In this document: piece by piece, positions 45,701 to 53,700 of the stretch | How positions within the stretch are numbered: the stretch's first letter is position 1 | Layout of the letters: each line of letters opens with the position of its first letter | From: Sedimenticola hydrogenitrophicus | GTDB taxonomy: Bacteria; Pseudomonadota; Gammaproteobacteria; Chromatiales; Chromatiaceae | Direction of reading: 5' to 3' | Length of the DNA stretch: 64,000 nt | NCBI RefSeq assembly: GCF_029017505.1 | Contig: NZ_JAQGEI010000001.1 | Location: 241,611 to 305,610, forward strand | Made by a program: the position numbers and the translations under genes | The notes under the pieces: generated by a model | Seen by the model: only the letters and a program-made list of their open reading frames with translations | What the model was told of the DNA's origin: nothing | Database searches by the model: none

Positions 45701-46228
45701 CTCCGGTTGTGCCTCCTCGTTGTCCAGGCGGGTCGCCAGGGTAAAATCGATAAGCTCCGCGCGCCCGGATGCGGGGTCGACAATGATATTGTCGGGGGTG
45801 ATCTGTTTATGAATAATGCCGGCCTCGTGGATCCGTCCCACCAGTTCGCTCAACTGCCGCATTAGCGGAAGCAATGTCTGCCAGCCGGTCACCTCGTTGC
45901 GCATGAAGCGGCGCAACCGGTCACCCCCCCGATCGTGGAACACCGTATACAGCAGGTGCTCGTTCTGCTGGTGCGCCAGCGGCCGGATGATACCGGGGAT
46001 ATTCAGATCGCAAAGCAGATGGTATTCGTGCCGCAGGCGGTTGATATTGTCATTGACCAGCGAGCGGCGGCTCACCTGTTTGATGATGACCGGGAGATTG
46101 TCCGCATCCCGCCGGCCACGGAGGATGACCGATCTGCTCCCCTCATGGAGCAGTTCCAGGCCATGATATCCGGCCAGCCGCAGCACCGGGTCAGTCCGGT
46201 TTTCCGGCAAACAGGTAACCTGCCCCAT
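39791..46228 (-). CDS. giant hybrid histidine kinase: pseudokinase-AAA-GAF-PAS-HisKA-HATPase-REC-HPt
   Basis: A 2,145-residue cytoplasmic sensor. Order: protein-kinase-like domain (about 20-285), AAA/NACHT-like ATPase with Walker A GYSGIGKSS (342-350), a long helical region, GAF (about 1350-1500), PAS (about 1510-1640), HisKA with MSHEIRTPMNGVLGMAQLL, HATPase, REC with LILMDIHLPRMDG, and HPt with ELLHKLAGASGNFG. The kinase-like domain keeps a Lys (K50) and APE (MAPEQSG) but has HKQITPDN in place of HRDxKxxN and DFT for DFG. The catalytic Asp is absent, so it is probably a pseudokinase. The start overlaps the response regulator gene by 38 bases. It may sense a cue for the amine pathway; the ligand is unknown. 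Confidence 0.93.
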   Translation of the reverse strand: MGQVTCLPENRTDPVLRLAGYHGLELLHEGSRSVILRGRRDADNLPVIIKQVSRRSLVNDNINRLRHEYHLLCDLNIPGIIRPLAHQQNEHLLYTVFHDRGGDRLRRFMRNEVTGWQTLLPLMRQLSELVGRIHEAGIIHKQITPDNIIVDPASGRAELIDFTLATRLDNEEAQPESTQIPPESLPYMAPEQSGRINRQIDFRTDFYSLGITFYELLTGHPPFVAQDRLELIHSHIARHPPPLQRPDREIPQTIADIVLKLLAKDAAQRYQSTFGLVADLDECIRQQQATGRIAPFPIARQDRPERFLIPQRLYGRDPTIAKLLEWYGEALRGRPQTVLISGYSGIGKSSLVNEIREQVIEQNGIFISGKFDQFSRSRPYSAIVFALQSLIRQLLTESEQQISLWRARLQAALGGNALLMIRLIPELELIIGQQIALQRLPAHQEQNLVSRLFVRLMEGFASHDRALVLFLDDLQWADIASFNIINTLTRNGALSSLMLIASYRDQEIRSTHPIRLLIDNFASFKGSLKQIRLEPLNQDQISHLLADTLHRSAVETRPLAHICLQKTHGNPFFLKQFLGSLHGRRLIYFRQGKWHWDEHGIRAQEMADDVITLLVTRIEGLPRETQQVLKLAACIGSRFNLKTLSVVYDQSYAATIQALWPSLPEGLLIPLDNHYQMAEALSEQAWYRFVHDRVQQAAYSLVLPGERQALHLQIGQLLRRNTPAHELDDHIFEIVNHLNLAKEIIEQPEERIQLAELNLQAGLKARQSAACEGSAEYFQHGLDLLPEDVWSRHYRTSLAIHTAAAESAFGRSDFVRMTRLIEEILTHTHSLQDELRIHELRIQAETACNRFDQALKVALEVLARLGIHLPESPGKLQIHLTLLKTQWQLGKYSESQLLDAPEITNHQVKAALPILTSMFGIVKFSSSALRPLVMAKQVELTLQHGLMACSAQSFAGYGGMLCGYYAEIDKGYALGQLALRLDQRLPSRTTHHKTLFLHYTYIAHWKQPLAETLEPLLQGHHLALDCGDVEWGAYALATYIQYCFFLVPRLEELKPKLVDYLYQIRLSGQKQSEEYSLFTLQTIDNLLGNCKPATRLEGEYYRESEMLDQHKANNHKTAICLHYFYKAILHYLFADYAQAVAACRKGLGYLGYISGTYTSPYFLYLSALAEIARLPWEPLPRRLITRRKIAAILKKIERFAAFSPRNHKHHVLLIRAELCRVAGNRLLAMSFYENAITAVEQSGFTLDRALCNELAGRFYIEWGKNTLALANLQKAWTIYMEWGALSKCDQMIRHYQHNFAERVAPAPALQAGHGRDPGGHGISNQNLDITSVLKAAHTIADEIVLERILDRLMTLAMESAGAQRSVLMLNREGELTVAADADMDGRQQIRNGTPVSAAGADIPLALIHYVSRAHRSVVIDSTAEDQLFLQDSYLRHKPPCSILCLPILYHGALTAVLYLENNEARSVFTPERVATLKVLAAQAAISIETAKLYRSLEQSEREFRSLVENAIEGIFRISPRGEIISVNPALITLLGYDNPESFISTMTDIGSQCFCDRAHLRAIRQRLESEQRVAGFETLWHRRNGDRIHVSISARKVVDDHDNLIYYEGTIADISARKAREQAEQDRFKAEIARQKAEAEAEAKSQFLATMSHEIRTPMNGVLGMAQLLLGGELTARQRAQVGAIYQSGQSLLDILNSVLDFSKLEAGKMEFATAPLSLGDTLNDLGSLLRPLAQGKGLTLRIELADDVPELVLGDARALHQILLNLCSNAIKFTSQGAVTLRARPVQRRATELLVRFEVEDSGIGIPPEANNKIFQHFSQTDSSITRHYGGTGLGLAICKKLVEQQGGEIGFLSTPGQGTRFWFQLNYPLHTEQAPQPQPVTDTAIPPLRILLVEDTPINQDVTVGLLAQDRHRVDVAADGFDALECLAANRYDLILMDIHLPRMDGMQTTRRIRALPDQTRAAIPVIALTASVTDEEIAHYYRAGMNDVIGKPILYSTLRETLERLFGESAERQARQADPAPGPEGELLNHTLLSEHIGRLGHGQFGLLLEKYYAQADTLLAQLEQATVAADGAVAGELLHKLAGASGNFGLEALRQLLAGLEAEIGASPETILRHQLQQVRDLYAESRETLEGHLAELAGAC

Positions 46229-46916
46229 GGGCGGTGAGGATCAGTGTGGGCTTGGCCGGATCGTCCTTCAACTTGCGGCGCAGCCGGCCGATCAGTACAT
46301 CCACGGAACGGTCATTGGGGGTCCACTCGCGGTCGCGGATCGCATCCAGCAACTGATCCCTGGAGAGCACGATGCCGGCGCGGGAGACCAGTGCCTGCAA
46401 CAGCTTGAATTCGCCCTCGGGGAGACGCTCCGCGGTGTTGTCCGGGCCCCGTAGCAGGCGCCGGTTGCAGTCGAGTTGCCACCCCTCGAAGCGGAGTATC
46501 CCGGCATCCGTCTGAGCACTGTTCAGCTGCTGGCTGTCATGCACGCGCAGCAGCAGGTTTTTTGCCCGCACCAGCAGTTCCCGGGGGTTGAACGGCTTGG
46601 TGACATAATCATCGGCCCCCAGCTCCAGACCGACAATCCGGTCAATCTCGTCGCCCTTGCTGGTGACCAGGATAATGCCGACTTTCGATTCAGCGCGCAG
46701 TTCCCGGGTCACGGTCAGCCCATCCTTTCCCGGGAGATTGATGTCGAGCAGGATCAGGTCGATCCGCTCCTCCCGGACGCGGCGGAGCAGATCCTCCGCC
46801 TGCTCCGTCTCCAGGACATGGTAGCCCTCGTTGGTAAAATAACTGACCAGCAGAGCGCGGGAAGCGGCTTCGTCCTCAACGATCAGGATGGTGGTGTCTT
46901 TACGATCAGTCTGCAT
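46191..46916 (-). CDS. OmpR/TorR-type response regulator
   Basis: A 241-residue two-domain regulator. Receiver domain: acidic pair in LIVEDE, phosphoacceptor Asp58 in LLLDINLPG, and Lys in DDYVTKPF. The C-terminal OmpR winged helix includes GEFKLLQALVSRAGIVLSRD and NDRSVDVLIGRLRRKL. It is first in the operon with the hybrid kinase, which overlaps it. TorR-like features and the decamer repeats upstream of two nearby transcription units suggest it controls the porin-ALDH and QHNDH operons. Confidence 0.93.
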   Translation of the reverse strand: MQTDRKDTTILIVEDEAASRALLVSYFTNEGYHVLETEQAEDLLRRVREERIDLILLDINLPGKDGLTVTRELRAESKVGIILVTSKGDEIDRIVGLELGADDYVTKPFNPRELLVRAKNLLLRVHDSQQLNSAQTDAGILRFEGWQLDCNRRLLRGPDNTAERLPEGEFKLLQALVSRAGIVLSRDQLLDAIRDREWTPNDRSVDVLIGRLRRKLKDDPAKPTLILTAHGAGYLFAGKPD

Positions 46917-47333
46917 GGCGTGCCTTGTTTCACGGAAACAGGAGTCGAATCAGCTTCGCTGTTGTGGCAGCTGAAATGCCAGCTAGTATTTCATACTCAG
47001 CGCGGGGATGACCATCCATTGGCCGGTGGGATCTCGTCTATAAGCAGGCATGAATATTAGTGATCAATGATTGCGTTCGCTTGCGGTATTCCGGACTCCT
47101 CCGGCGCCGGTGCCCGTTTACATCTCGTTGCATATTACGACAAATTAGTACATTTCGGCAGAACTTCGTTAACGCCCCGGCGCTACTTTAGGCTGGCAAT
47201 CATCGGCTGGCCATAGCCACGGGGTTCAGGTGGATATCGGCAGGCCGCGTCACCTTATCGGGTGCCAGGAACAGTTGCGCCGGCAACCTTTCGGCGAAAT
47301 TTCATAACAATTAGATATGTAAGGAGTGGTGGT
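46917..47333. promoter_or_regulatory. divergent control region between response regulator and QHNDH operon
   Basis: A 417-base gap without a gene. It holds four decameric repeats (47113-47152) and AAGGAG at 47321 before the alpha-subunit start. No confident -35/-10 pair can be assigned. Confidence 0.6.
47113..47152 (+). promoter_or_regulatory. four decameric direct repeats upstream of QHNDH operon
   Basis: Units ending TTTACA, GTTGCA, ACGACA and AGTACA are spaced at exactly 10 bases. The first 14 bases, GTTTACATCTCGTT, are identical to those upstream of the porin. Likely response-regulator sites, about 180 bases before the alpha-subunit start. Confidence 0.65.
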
Positions 47334-48941
47334 TTGAAACAGATCAGCAAAAAAAGCGCACTTCTGATCGGTGGGTTTCTAGCCCTTGCTGGGAATGGCA
47401 CGTTCGCCGCGGCCGCACAACCGATGAGCGGCGAGCAGATTATTCAGCAGCAGTGCACCGCCTGTCATACCAAAACCGGCGATGCAAGCAAGCCTTACTC
47501 CCGGATCAGTCAGCAGCGCAAGACCCCGGAGGGGTGGCAGATGACCCTGCATCGCATGGTCAGCATTCATCAGGCGAAGATTTCCGACGCTGAGCGCAAG
47601 CAGGTGCTCAAATACCTTGCCGATACCCAGGGGCTGGCGCCGGCCGAGACCGCCGGCCTGCGTTATGGCCTGGAGCGTGACGGCAACCTGGTGGAGAACA
47701 ATGATCCCGCTTATGCCGAGATGTGCGCCCGCTGTCACTCCGGCGCCCGCTTCGGTCTGCAGCGGCGCACCCGGGCCGAGTGGGATCTGCTGGTGCAGTT
47801 CCACATGGGGCAGATTCCGACCCTGGAACTGCATTCGCTGGCGCGTGACCGCCCCTGGTTCGAACTGGCCATGAATGAGGTGGCACCCAAACTGGCGGAA
47901 GATTTTCCGTTTGAGACGGCGGCCTGGAAGGCGTGGCAGGCAGCGGACAAGCCCACGTTCGCGCATGCCTGGACCATCGCCGGGTATATCCCGGGCAAGG
48001 GCGACTTCGACGCCGTGATGCAGGTGCGTGACCAGGGCGATGACCGCTATGCACTGGAGATCGCCGGTCACTACGCCGACGGCAGACCGCTCAGCGGCAG
48101 CGGACAGGCGATCACCTATACCGGATACGAGTGGCGCGCGGCGCTGACCCTGGACGGCATGAAGCTGCGCCAGATCCTGGCGGCCAACGAGCAGGGCACG
48201 CAGATGACCGGACGTCTGTTCATGGCCGGGGCCAACGAACTGGGCGCGGAGATGGTGGCGCAACGGGCAGCCAAGGGGGATCACGCCGTGACCCGGGTGA
48301 TGCCTTCGCATATCCGCCAGGGCACCCGGCAGGAGATCACCCTGGTCGGGGCCGGTCTGCAGGGGACCCCGGAGCTGGGTGAGGGGGTCCGGGTGATCAA
48401 AACCCTGTCCGCCGGGACCAACCGCATGCGTTTGCTGGTTGAGGCGGATAAGCAGGCGGCGGTGGGTCTGCGTGACATCCGCGTCGGACAGATCCAGGTG
48501 CCCGCCATGCTGGCGGTGTTCGATCAGGTGGCACGGGTGGAGGTGGTGCCCGGCGAGTCGATTGCCAGAGTCGGGGGCAACGGCATGCCGGTAGCCAAGG
48601 TGAAGTCCGCCTATCGTGCGGTGGGCTATGCCTCCGGCGCGGACGGCAAACCCGGCACCGCGGATGACATCCGGTTGGGGCATATGCCGGCCACCTGGAC
48701 GCTGAAGGCGTTTGACGAGACCGCCGAACAGGATAACGACCTCAAGTACGCCGGCACCATCGATGCCAACGGCATCTTCACGCCGGGTGACGCGGGACCC
48801 AATCCGGAGCGCAAGATGTCGACCAACAACGTGGGCAACCTGAGTGTGGTCGGCAGCGTCGATGACGGCGGTGGCCAGGTCAGCGGCGAAGCCCATCTGC
48901 TGGTGACGGTGCAGCGGTTTGTTCGGTCCTCGGTGCAGTAG
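47334..48941 (+). CDS. qhpA: quinohemoprotein amine dehydrogenase, alpha subunit
   Basis: Diheme subunit of the periplasmic QHNDH (QhpA/PeaA), which passes electrons from the CTQ cofactor to a carrier. 535 residues: signal peptide (ALLIGGFLALAGNGTFAAAA), then two c-type heme motifs CTACH (41-45) and CARCH (131-135), then beta-domain repeats. The start is TTG at 47334, seven bases after AAGGAG; an in-frame ATG farther left has no ribosome site and would ruin the signal peptide. It is first in an operon with the order alpha, QhpD, gamma, beta. The acceptor, azurin or a cytochrome, is not in the window. Confidence 0.95.
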   Translation: MKQISKKSALLIGGFLALAGNGTFAAAAQPMSGEQIIQQQCTACHTKTGDASKPYSRISQQRKTPEGWQMTLHRMVSIHQAKISDAERKQVLKYLADTQGLAPAETAGLRYGLERDGNLVENNDPAYAEMCARCHSGARFGLQRRTRAEWDLLVQFHMGQIPTLELHSLARDRPWFELAMNEVAPKLAEDFPFETAAWKAWQAADKPTFAHAWTIAGYIPGKGDFDAVMQVRDQGDDRYALEIAGHYADGRPLSGSGQAITYTGYEWRAALTLDGMKLRQILAANEQGTQMTGRLFMAGANELGAEMVAQRAAKGDHAVTRVMPSHIRQGTRQEITLVGAGLQGTPELGEGVRVIKTLSAGTNRMRLLVEADKQAAVGLRDIRVGQIQVPAMLAVFDQVARVEVVPGESIARVGGNGMPVAKVKSAYRAVGYASGADGKPGTADDIRLGHMPATWTLKAFDETAEQDNDLKYAGTIDANGIFTPGDAGPNPERKMSTNNVGNLSVVGSVDDGGGQVSGEAHLLVTVQRFVRSSVQ

Positions 48942-48993
48942 GCCGGGATGCTGTTCACTACCCATAGACGGATGCAATCCACCGAGGTGATCC

Positions 48994-50427
48994 ATGGATA
49001 ACCTGAGACTGGTCAGACCCAATCTGCATCGGGTGGCGGTGGACCGGCACGACATGCTGTTCCATATACCGACCAGCAGCCTGTTTGAGCTCGATGAGTT
49101 GAGCGGTGCACTGCTGGATCTGTTTGATGAGCACGATACCGTCAGCCGGGCATCGATTCAACAACGGTTCAATGCGCGGTTCCGCCCGGCCGAGCTGAGC
49201 GAGACGATCGATGACCTGAAGTCGTTGGAGATACTGTGCGACGAGGGGACGACGGCCAGGCTGAACCTGCCGCCGCTCAGTGTGCGGAATTTCCCGCTCA
49301 CCACCCTGGTGCTGAACGTCAATACCGGCTGCAACCTGAGCTGCACCTACTGTTATAAGGAGGACCTGGCGAGCCCGTCCGATGGACTGAAGATGTCCTA
49401 CGAAACGGCGGTGGAGTCGATCGAGATGCTGCTGCGCGAGTCGCCGGGGCAGAAGAAGTACAACATCGTCTTCTTCGGCGGTGAGCCGCTGACCCACATG
49501 CCGCTGATCCGCAAGGTGGTGGCCTATTGCGAAAGTCGCTTTGCCGAATTGGCGGCCACGCCCGATTTTACCCTGACCACCAACGCGACCCTGTTGTCGG
49601 ACCAGTCGATCGACTGGTTCAATCAGCACCGCTTCGGGCTGACCGTATCCATGGATGGCCCGCGCGGCCTGCATGACCGTAACCGGCTGACCGTGGGAGG
49701 TCATGGCACCTACGACATCGTCAGTGAGAAGGTGAAACGGTTGCTGGCGGCCGGGATGTCACGCCCGGTCGGCTGCCGGGTGACCCTGACTCACGGCATC
49801 ACCGACGTACAGGCCATTTTTGACCACCTCTATCACGATCTGGGATTTCATGAAGTGGGGTTCGGCCCGGTGACCTCCGGCGATATCGCGGCGTTCAATC
49901 TGCGTCCGGAAGAGTTGCTGCAGGTGTTCAGCGGCATGAAACAACTCGGCCAACGCTATCTTCAGGAGGCGCTGGAGAACCGCAATCTCGGCTTCGGCAA
50001 CATGCATCAACTGATGACCGATCTGCACGAGGGCAACAAAAAGCAGCTGCCCTGCGGGGCCGGTGTGGCGCTGCTGGCGGTGGACACGGAAGGGGGGCTG
50101 AATCTCTGCCACCGCTTCACCGGTTCCGCGCTGCCGCGCTTCGGCACGGTGAAAACGGGTATCGATAAACCGCGCCTGGCCCGGTTTGTCGAACAACGTC
50201 TGGATCGAAGCAACACCGGCTGCGAGACCTGCCGCATCCGCAATCTCTGTTCCGGCGGCTGCTATCACGAGAGTTATGCCAAGACCGGCGATCCGGCGCT
50301 GCCGACCTACCATTATTGCGACCTGATGCGGGACTGGGTTGATTTTGGTGTCCAGGTCTATTCGCGCCTCATGCTCGAAAATCCCGGTTTTTTCGAGAAT
50401 CACGTATTACCCAGGAGGAGTTTCTGA
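48994..50427 (+). CDS. qhpD: radical SAM/SPASM maturase QhpD
   Basis: A 477-residue radical SAM enzyme that makes the intra-peptidyl Cys-to-Glu/Asp thioether bonds of the gamma subunit before export. Radical SAM cluster motif CNLSCTYC (C113, C117, C120), FFGGEP and a C-terminal SPASM region with [11 protein letters not shown]. It sits directly before the gamma gene, as in known QHNDH operons, with one base between the stop and the gamma ATG. Confidence 0.95.
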   Translation: MDNLRLVRPNLHRVAVDRHDMLFHIPTSSLFELDELSGALLDLFDEHDTVSRASIQQRFNARFRPAELSETIDDLKSLEILCDEGTTARLNLPPLSVRNFPLTTLVLNVNTGCNLSCTYCYKEDLASPSDGLKMSYETAVESIEMLLRESPGQKKYNIVFFGGEPLTHMPLIRKVVAYCESRFAELAATPDFTLTTNATLLSDQSIDWFNQHRFGLTVSMDGPRGLHDRNRLTVGGHGTYDIVSEKVKRLLAAGMSRPVGCRVTLTHGITDVQAIFDHLYHDLGFHEVGFGPVTSGDIAAFNLRPEELLQVFSGMKQLGQRYLQEALENRNLGFGNMHQLMTDLHEGNKKQLPCGAGVALLAVDTEGGLNLCHRFTGSALPRFGTVKTGIDKPRLARFVEQRLDRSNTGCETCRIRNLCSGGCYHESYAKTGDPALPTYHYCDLMRDWVDFGVQVYSRLMLENPGFFENHVLPRRSF

Positions 50428-50428
50428 A

Positions 50429-50752
50429 ATGAAACATCTGAAGTCTGTCAATAAAAAAGCAAAAATACTGGAAGCGGCGGTCAGCCGGGAAGAGGTTGAG
50501 GAGGTGGTGGCGATGCAGACGGTTGTCGGCTGCACCGCCACCACCGATCCGGGCTGGGAGGTGGATCCGTTCGGCGGCCTTTCGTCCCTCTGCGCGCCGA
50601 TGGAATCGGACCTGTATGGCTGCGCGGATGCCTGCTGGTGGCCGGCCCAGGTGCCGGACACCATGAGTACCTCTCCAGATTGGTCCAGGGGGATCGACAA
50701 GGCGAATGTCGACTGGCGCAAGCTGGATGGCATCTTCCCGGAAGATGAGTGA
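50429..50752 (+). CDS. qhpC: QHNDH gamma subunit precursor (CTQ-bearing)
   Basis: A 107-residue precursor with a ~28-residue leader removed later, then the crosslinked core. All residues required by the known structure are in register: C35/E44, C55/D61 and C69/D77 for the three thioether bridges, and C65/W71 for the cysteine tryptophylquinone cofactor. C65 and C69 lie in [15 protein letters not shown] precedes the ATG. Beta gene follows at once. The leader and core match the family well. Confidence 0.95.
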   Translation: MKHLKSVNKKAKILEAAVSREEVEEVVAMQTVVGCTATTDPGWEVDPFGGLSSLCAPMESDLYGCADACWWPAQVPDTMSTSPDWSRGIDKANVDWRKLDGIFPEDE

Positions 50753-50766
50753 TGGAGATGAGCTTG

Positions 50767-51897
50767 ATGAATACCAAAAAAAGCACTACACGGGCATGGT
50801 TGGCACTCGCCGGGCTGGGCCTGGTCCTGAGCGGTTGTCACAGCAGCGTGAAACAGGCCGCCAGCACGGCGTCGCACGAGTATCTGTTGACCGTGACCCG
50901 GCCGAATCAACTGCAGGTGATCGACACCGAGACCAACCGCATCAGCCGCTCCTGTGATATCCCCGGCTATTTCGGTTCGGGTTCGATCGCCACGTCGCCA
51001 AACGGCCGCATCGCCTATGTGTTGTCCAACAAGTGGGAGGACATTTACGGCTTCGATATCACCGACTGCAAGATGGTGTTCTCCGCCAAGCAGTCGACCG
51101 AGAAGGTCACGGTAAAGACCTTCTTCTCCCTGACGCTCAGTCCCGATGGCAAGGAGCTCTACACCATCCAGAATCCGGTGGGCAAGCTGCCGGACCGCTA
51201 TCAGGTGATGCAGCCCCAACTGGCGGTGTTCGACACCAGCGCCGGATTCGATGTGCAACCGAGCCGCCGCTGGCCGGTGGACCGCCGCATCACCAAGATC
51301 GCCACGCTCGCTAGCGGCGAGGTGGTGTTGGGCGGCGCCGACCTGAAGGCGATCGATCCGCAGAACGGCAAGGTGCGGGTCATCAGCAAACTGCAGAACT
51401 GGGAGCGGGGCCCGCGATGGCTGACGCCCGATGCCTTCGCCGTCTCCTCGCAGGGGGAGCACGTGGGTGAATACATCATGCCCTACGTCACCGCCGAGTT
51501 TAAGGACGACAGCATGAACTTCGAGACCGCCGACTGGTGGTGGGGCATGAGCCGGGTCGATCTGAGCACCGGTGAGGTGGAACAGCTGGAGACGGTTCCC
51601 TTCCAGTTCATCGTGTTCAGCTGGGTGACCGATCCACACGATGCCAATATCATCTACGGCGCCTTCAACACCCTTTCCAAGCATGACATCAAGGAGAAGA
51701 AGACCCTGGCGGTGACCGACATGGATCACACCTACTACACCATCAACATGACCTCCGACGGCGGCACCCTCTACGTCGGCGGGACCTCCAGCGATATCTC
51801 GGTGCACGACCCCGCGACCCTGGAGAAGAAGGGCAGTATTCAGCTGCCGGGGGACATGTCGACCGCCGACATGCGCCTGGCGAGGCTGCAAGAGTAG
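50767..51897 (+). CDS. qhpB: QHNDH beta subunit
   Basis: A 376-residue beta-propeller subunit that holds the gamma subunit in the periplasmic complex. Propeller repeats such as TVTRPNQLQVIDTETNRIS, SPNGRIAYVLSNKWED and LSPDGKELYTIQ are seen. The signal peptide ends LGLVLSGC, which looks like a lipoprotein box, whereas known beta subunits are soluble; either it is lipidated here or the match is chance. Start chosen at 50767, nine bases after GGAG; GTG at 50749 and ATGs at 50752 and 50758 are alternatives. Confidence 0.93.
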   Translation: MNTKKSTTRAWLALAGLGLVLSGCHSSVKQAASTASHEYLLTVTRPNQLQVIDTETNRISRSCDIPGYFGSGSIATSPNGRIAYVLSNKWEDIYGFDITDCKMVFSAKQSTEKVTVKTFFSLTLSPDGKELYTIQNPVGKLPDRYQVMQPQLAVFDTSAGFDVQPSRRWPVDRRITKIATLASGEVVLGGADLKAIDPQNGKVRVISKLQNWERGPRWLTPDAFAVSSQGEHVGEYIMPYVTAEFKDDSMNFETADWWWGMSRVDLSTGEVEQLETVPFQFIVFSWVTDPHDANIIYGAFNTLSKHDIKEKKTLAVTDMDHTYYTINMTSDGGTLYVGGTSSDISVHDPATLEKKGSIQLPGDMSTADMRLARLQE

Positions 51898-51969
51898 CGC
51901 CTTGATGCTGTCGACCCCAGTCCAGGCCGCCAGGCACAGGGATGTGCTCGGGCGGCGCGTCGGTCAGGC

Positions 51970-53700
51970 ATGCTCGACCGTCTGATCCGCTCCAGCGAGC
52001 CGGACACGCAAGCGGCCGCGCGCGCCGCGCTGCGTTGGGTATACGGTTTTGTCTGGCCGCACCGTTACAGCATGCTGGTGCTGCTGCTGCTCTCCCTGCT
52101 GGCCACCGGGCAGGTACTGCTGCTGCCCTGGTTGACCAAGATTCTGATCGACGACGGGTTGCTGGCCGGCGACCGGAGTGTGCTGGTGCAGGTGGCGCTC
52201 GCCATGATCCTGATTGGCCTCCTTGGCATGGGGCTCGCCGGCCTCAACCGGTATCTGCACACCCTCCTGTCCGGGCGCATCCTGTTTCGCTTGCGCGAGG
52301 ATCTCTACCGGCATCTGCAGACCCTGTCGCCCACCTTCTACGCCGAGCGCCGCACCGGCGACATCCTCTCCCGGCTGGATGGGGATGTGGCGGAGATCCA
52401 GCGCTTTGCCGTCGACTCCCTGTTCGCCGCCGTCTCCAGCATCCTGGGCCTGCTCGGGGCGCTGGCGCTGATGCTGCTGCTCTCCTGGCAACTGACCCTG
52501 ATCGTCGCTCTGCTGATCCCCGTCGAGGTGCTGTGGATGCGCTGGATGCGGCGCAAGCTGGAGCGGCGCACCCGTCGCCTGCGGGAACGCTCGGCCGATC
52601 TCTCCTCGTTCCTGGTGGAGACCCTGCCGGCGATGAAGTTCATCCAGTCCGTCGGCCAGGAGGCGCGTGAAGCGAGGCGCCTGCGCGGTCTGGGCGACCA
52701 CTATCTGGGGGATCTGTTGCGCCTGCAGATGACCGAGTTCCTGACCCGCGCCGTGCCCGGCGTGCTGACATCGCTGTCGCGGGCGGGCGCCTTCATTATC
52801 GGCGGTCTGTGGGTGATCGACGGCGAGTGGCAACTGGGTGCCCTGATCGCCTTCTCCACCTATCTGGGTATGGCCATCGGCCCGGTGCAGAGCCTGCTCG
52901 GGCTCTACGTATCGATCCAGCGGGTCTCGGTGAGCCTGGGTCGGGTGGCGGAGCTGCGTTTTACCCCCAGCAGCGTGGGGCCGCCGCCATCACCCCGCCC
53001 GTTGCCCCTGCGGGGTGGTCATATCGTGTTCGAGGGCGTCTCCTTCGCCTATCCGGGGCGCAGCCGGCAGGTGCTGCGGCAGCTGGATGTATCCATTGCC
53101 GCCGGCAGCAAGGTGGTGCTGACCGGGCGCTCCGGGGTGGGCAAGTCGACCCTGATCGATCTGCTGCAGCGCCACTATGACCCGCAGTCGGGACGCATCC
53201 TGCTGGATGGCCTCGATCTGCGTGACTGCGATCCGCAGGAGATCCGCCAGCGGGTGGCGGTGGTGAGCCAGGAGATCGTCCTGTTTCGTGGCAGCCTGTT
53301 CGAGAATCTGCGCTACGCGGCGCCCCAGGCGGATGCCGAAAGCATCCTGGCGGCGGCGCGGCGTGCCCGCCTGGACGATCTGATCGACAGCCTGCCGGAG
53401 GGCATCCATAGCCAGGTCGGCGAACGGGGCGTGCAGCTCTCCGGCGGCCAGCGGCAGCGCGTGGCCATCGCCCGCGCCCTGCTGCAGGAGCCGCTGGTGC
53501 TGGTGCTGGACGAGGCGACCTCGGCCGTCGACCAGGAGACCGAGCAGGAGATCATCGACGCGGTGGACGGACTGTTCGGCGACCGCACCCGGATCCTGAT
53601 CAGTCATCGCCCGTCGCTCTCCGATGCCGTTTCGTTGCAGTTGATACTGGATGACGGGGTGATTCGGGTACTGCCGCACGCGGGGGTGATGCATGTGTAG
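51970..53700 (+). CDS. qhpF: ABC transporter QhpF (exporter of gamma subunit)
   Basis: A 576-residue half-transporter: six-helix exporter domain (about 20-320) and an ATPase domain with GRSGVGKST, LSGGQRQRV and LVLVLDEATS. In the studied system QhpF carries the modified gamma subunit across the inner membrane. It overlaps QhpE by 8 bases. A single ATP-binding site suggests a homodimer. Confidence 0.9.
   Translation: MLDRLIRSSEPDTQAAARAALRWVYGFVWPHRYSMLVLLLLSLLATGQVLLLPWLTKILIDDGLLAGDRSVLVQVALAMILIGLLGMGLAGLNRYLHTLLSGRILFRLREDLYRHLQTLSPTFYAERRTGDILSRLDGDVAEIQRFAVDSLFAAVSSILGLLGALALMLLLSWQLTLIVALLIPVEVLWMRWMRRKLERRTRRLRERSADLSSFLVETLPAMKFIQSVGQEAREARRLRGLGDHYLGDLLRLQMTEFLTRAVPGVLTSLSRAGAFIIGGLWVIDGEWQLGALIAFSTYLGMAIGPVQSLLGLYVSIQRVSVSLGRVAELRFTPSSVGPPPSPRPLPLRGGHIVFEGVSFAYPGRSRQVLRQLDVSIAAGSKVVLTGRSGVGKSTLIDLLQRHYDPQSGRILLDGLDLRDCDPQEIRQRVAVVSQEIVLFRGSLFENLRYAAPQADAESILAAARRARLDDLIDSLPEGIHSQVGERGVQLSGGQRQRVAIARALLQEPLVLVLDEATSAVDQETEQEIIDAVDGLFGDRTRILISHRPSLSDAVSLQLILDDGVIRVLPHAGVMHV

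Noticed and set aside
47165..47230. Sigma-54 promoter upstream of the QHNDH operon
   Set aside because: TGGCAATCATCGGCTGG does not have the required GG/GC spacing.
47379..49055. A 558-codon minus-strand open frame
   Set aside because: Antisense to qhpA; no recognisable domain.
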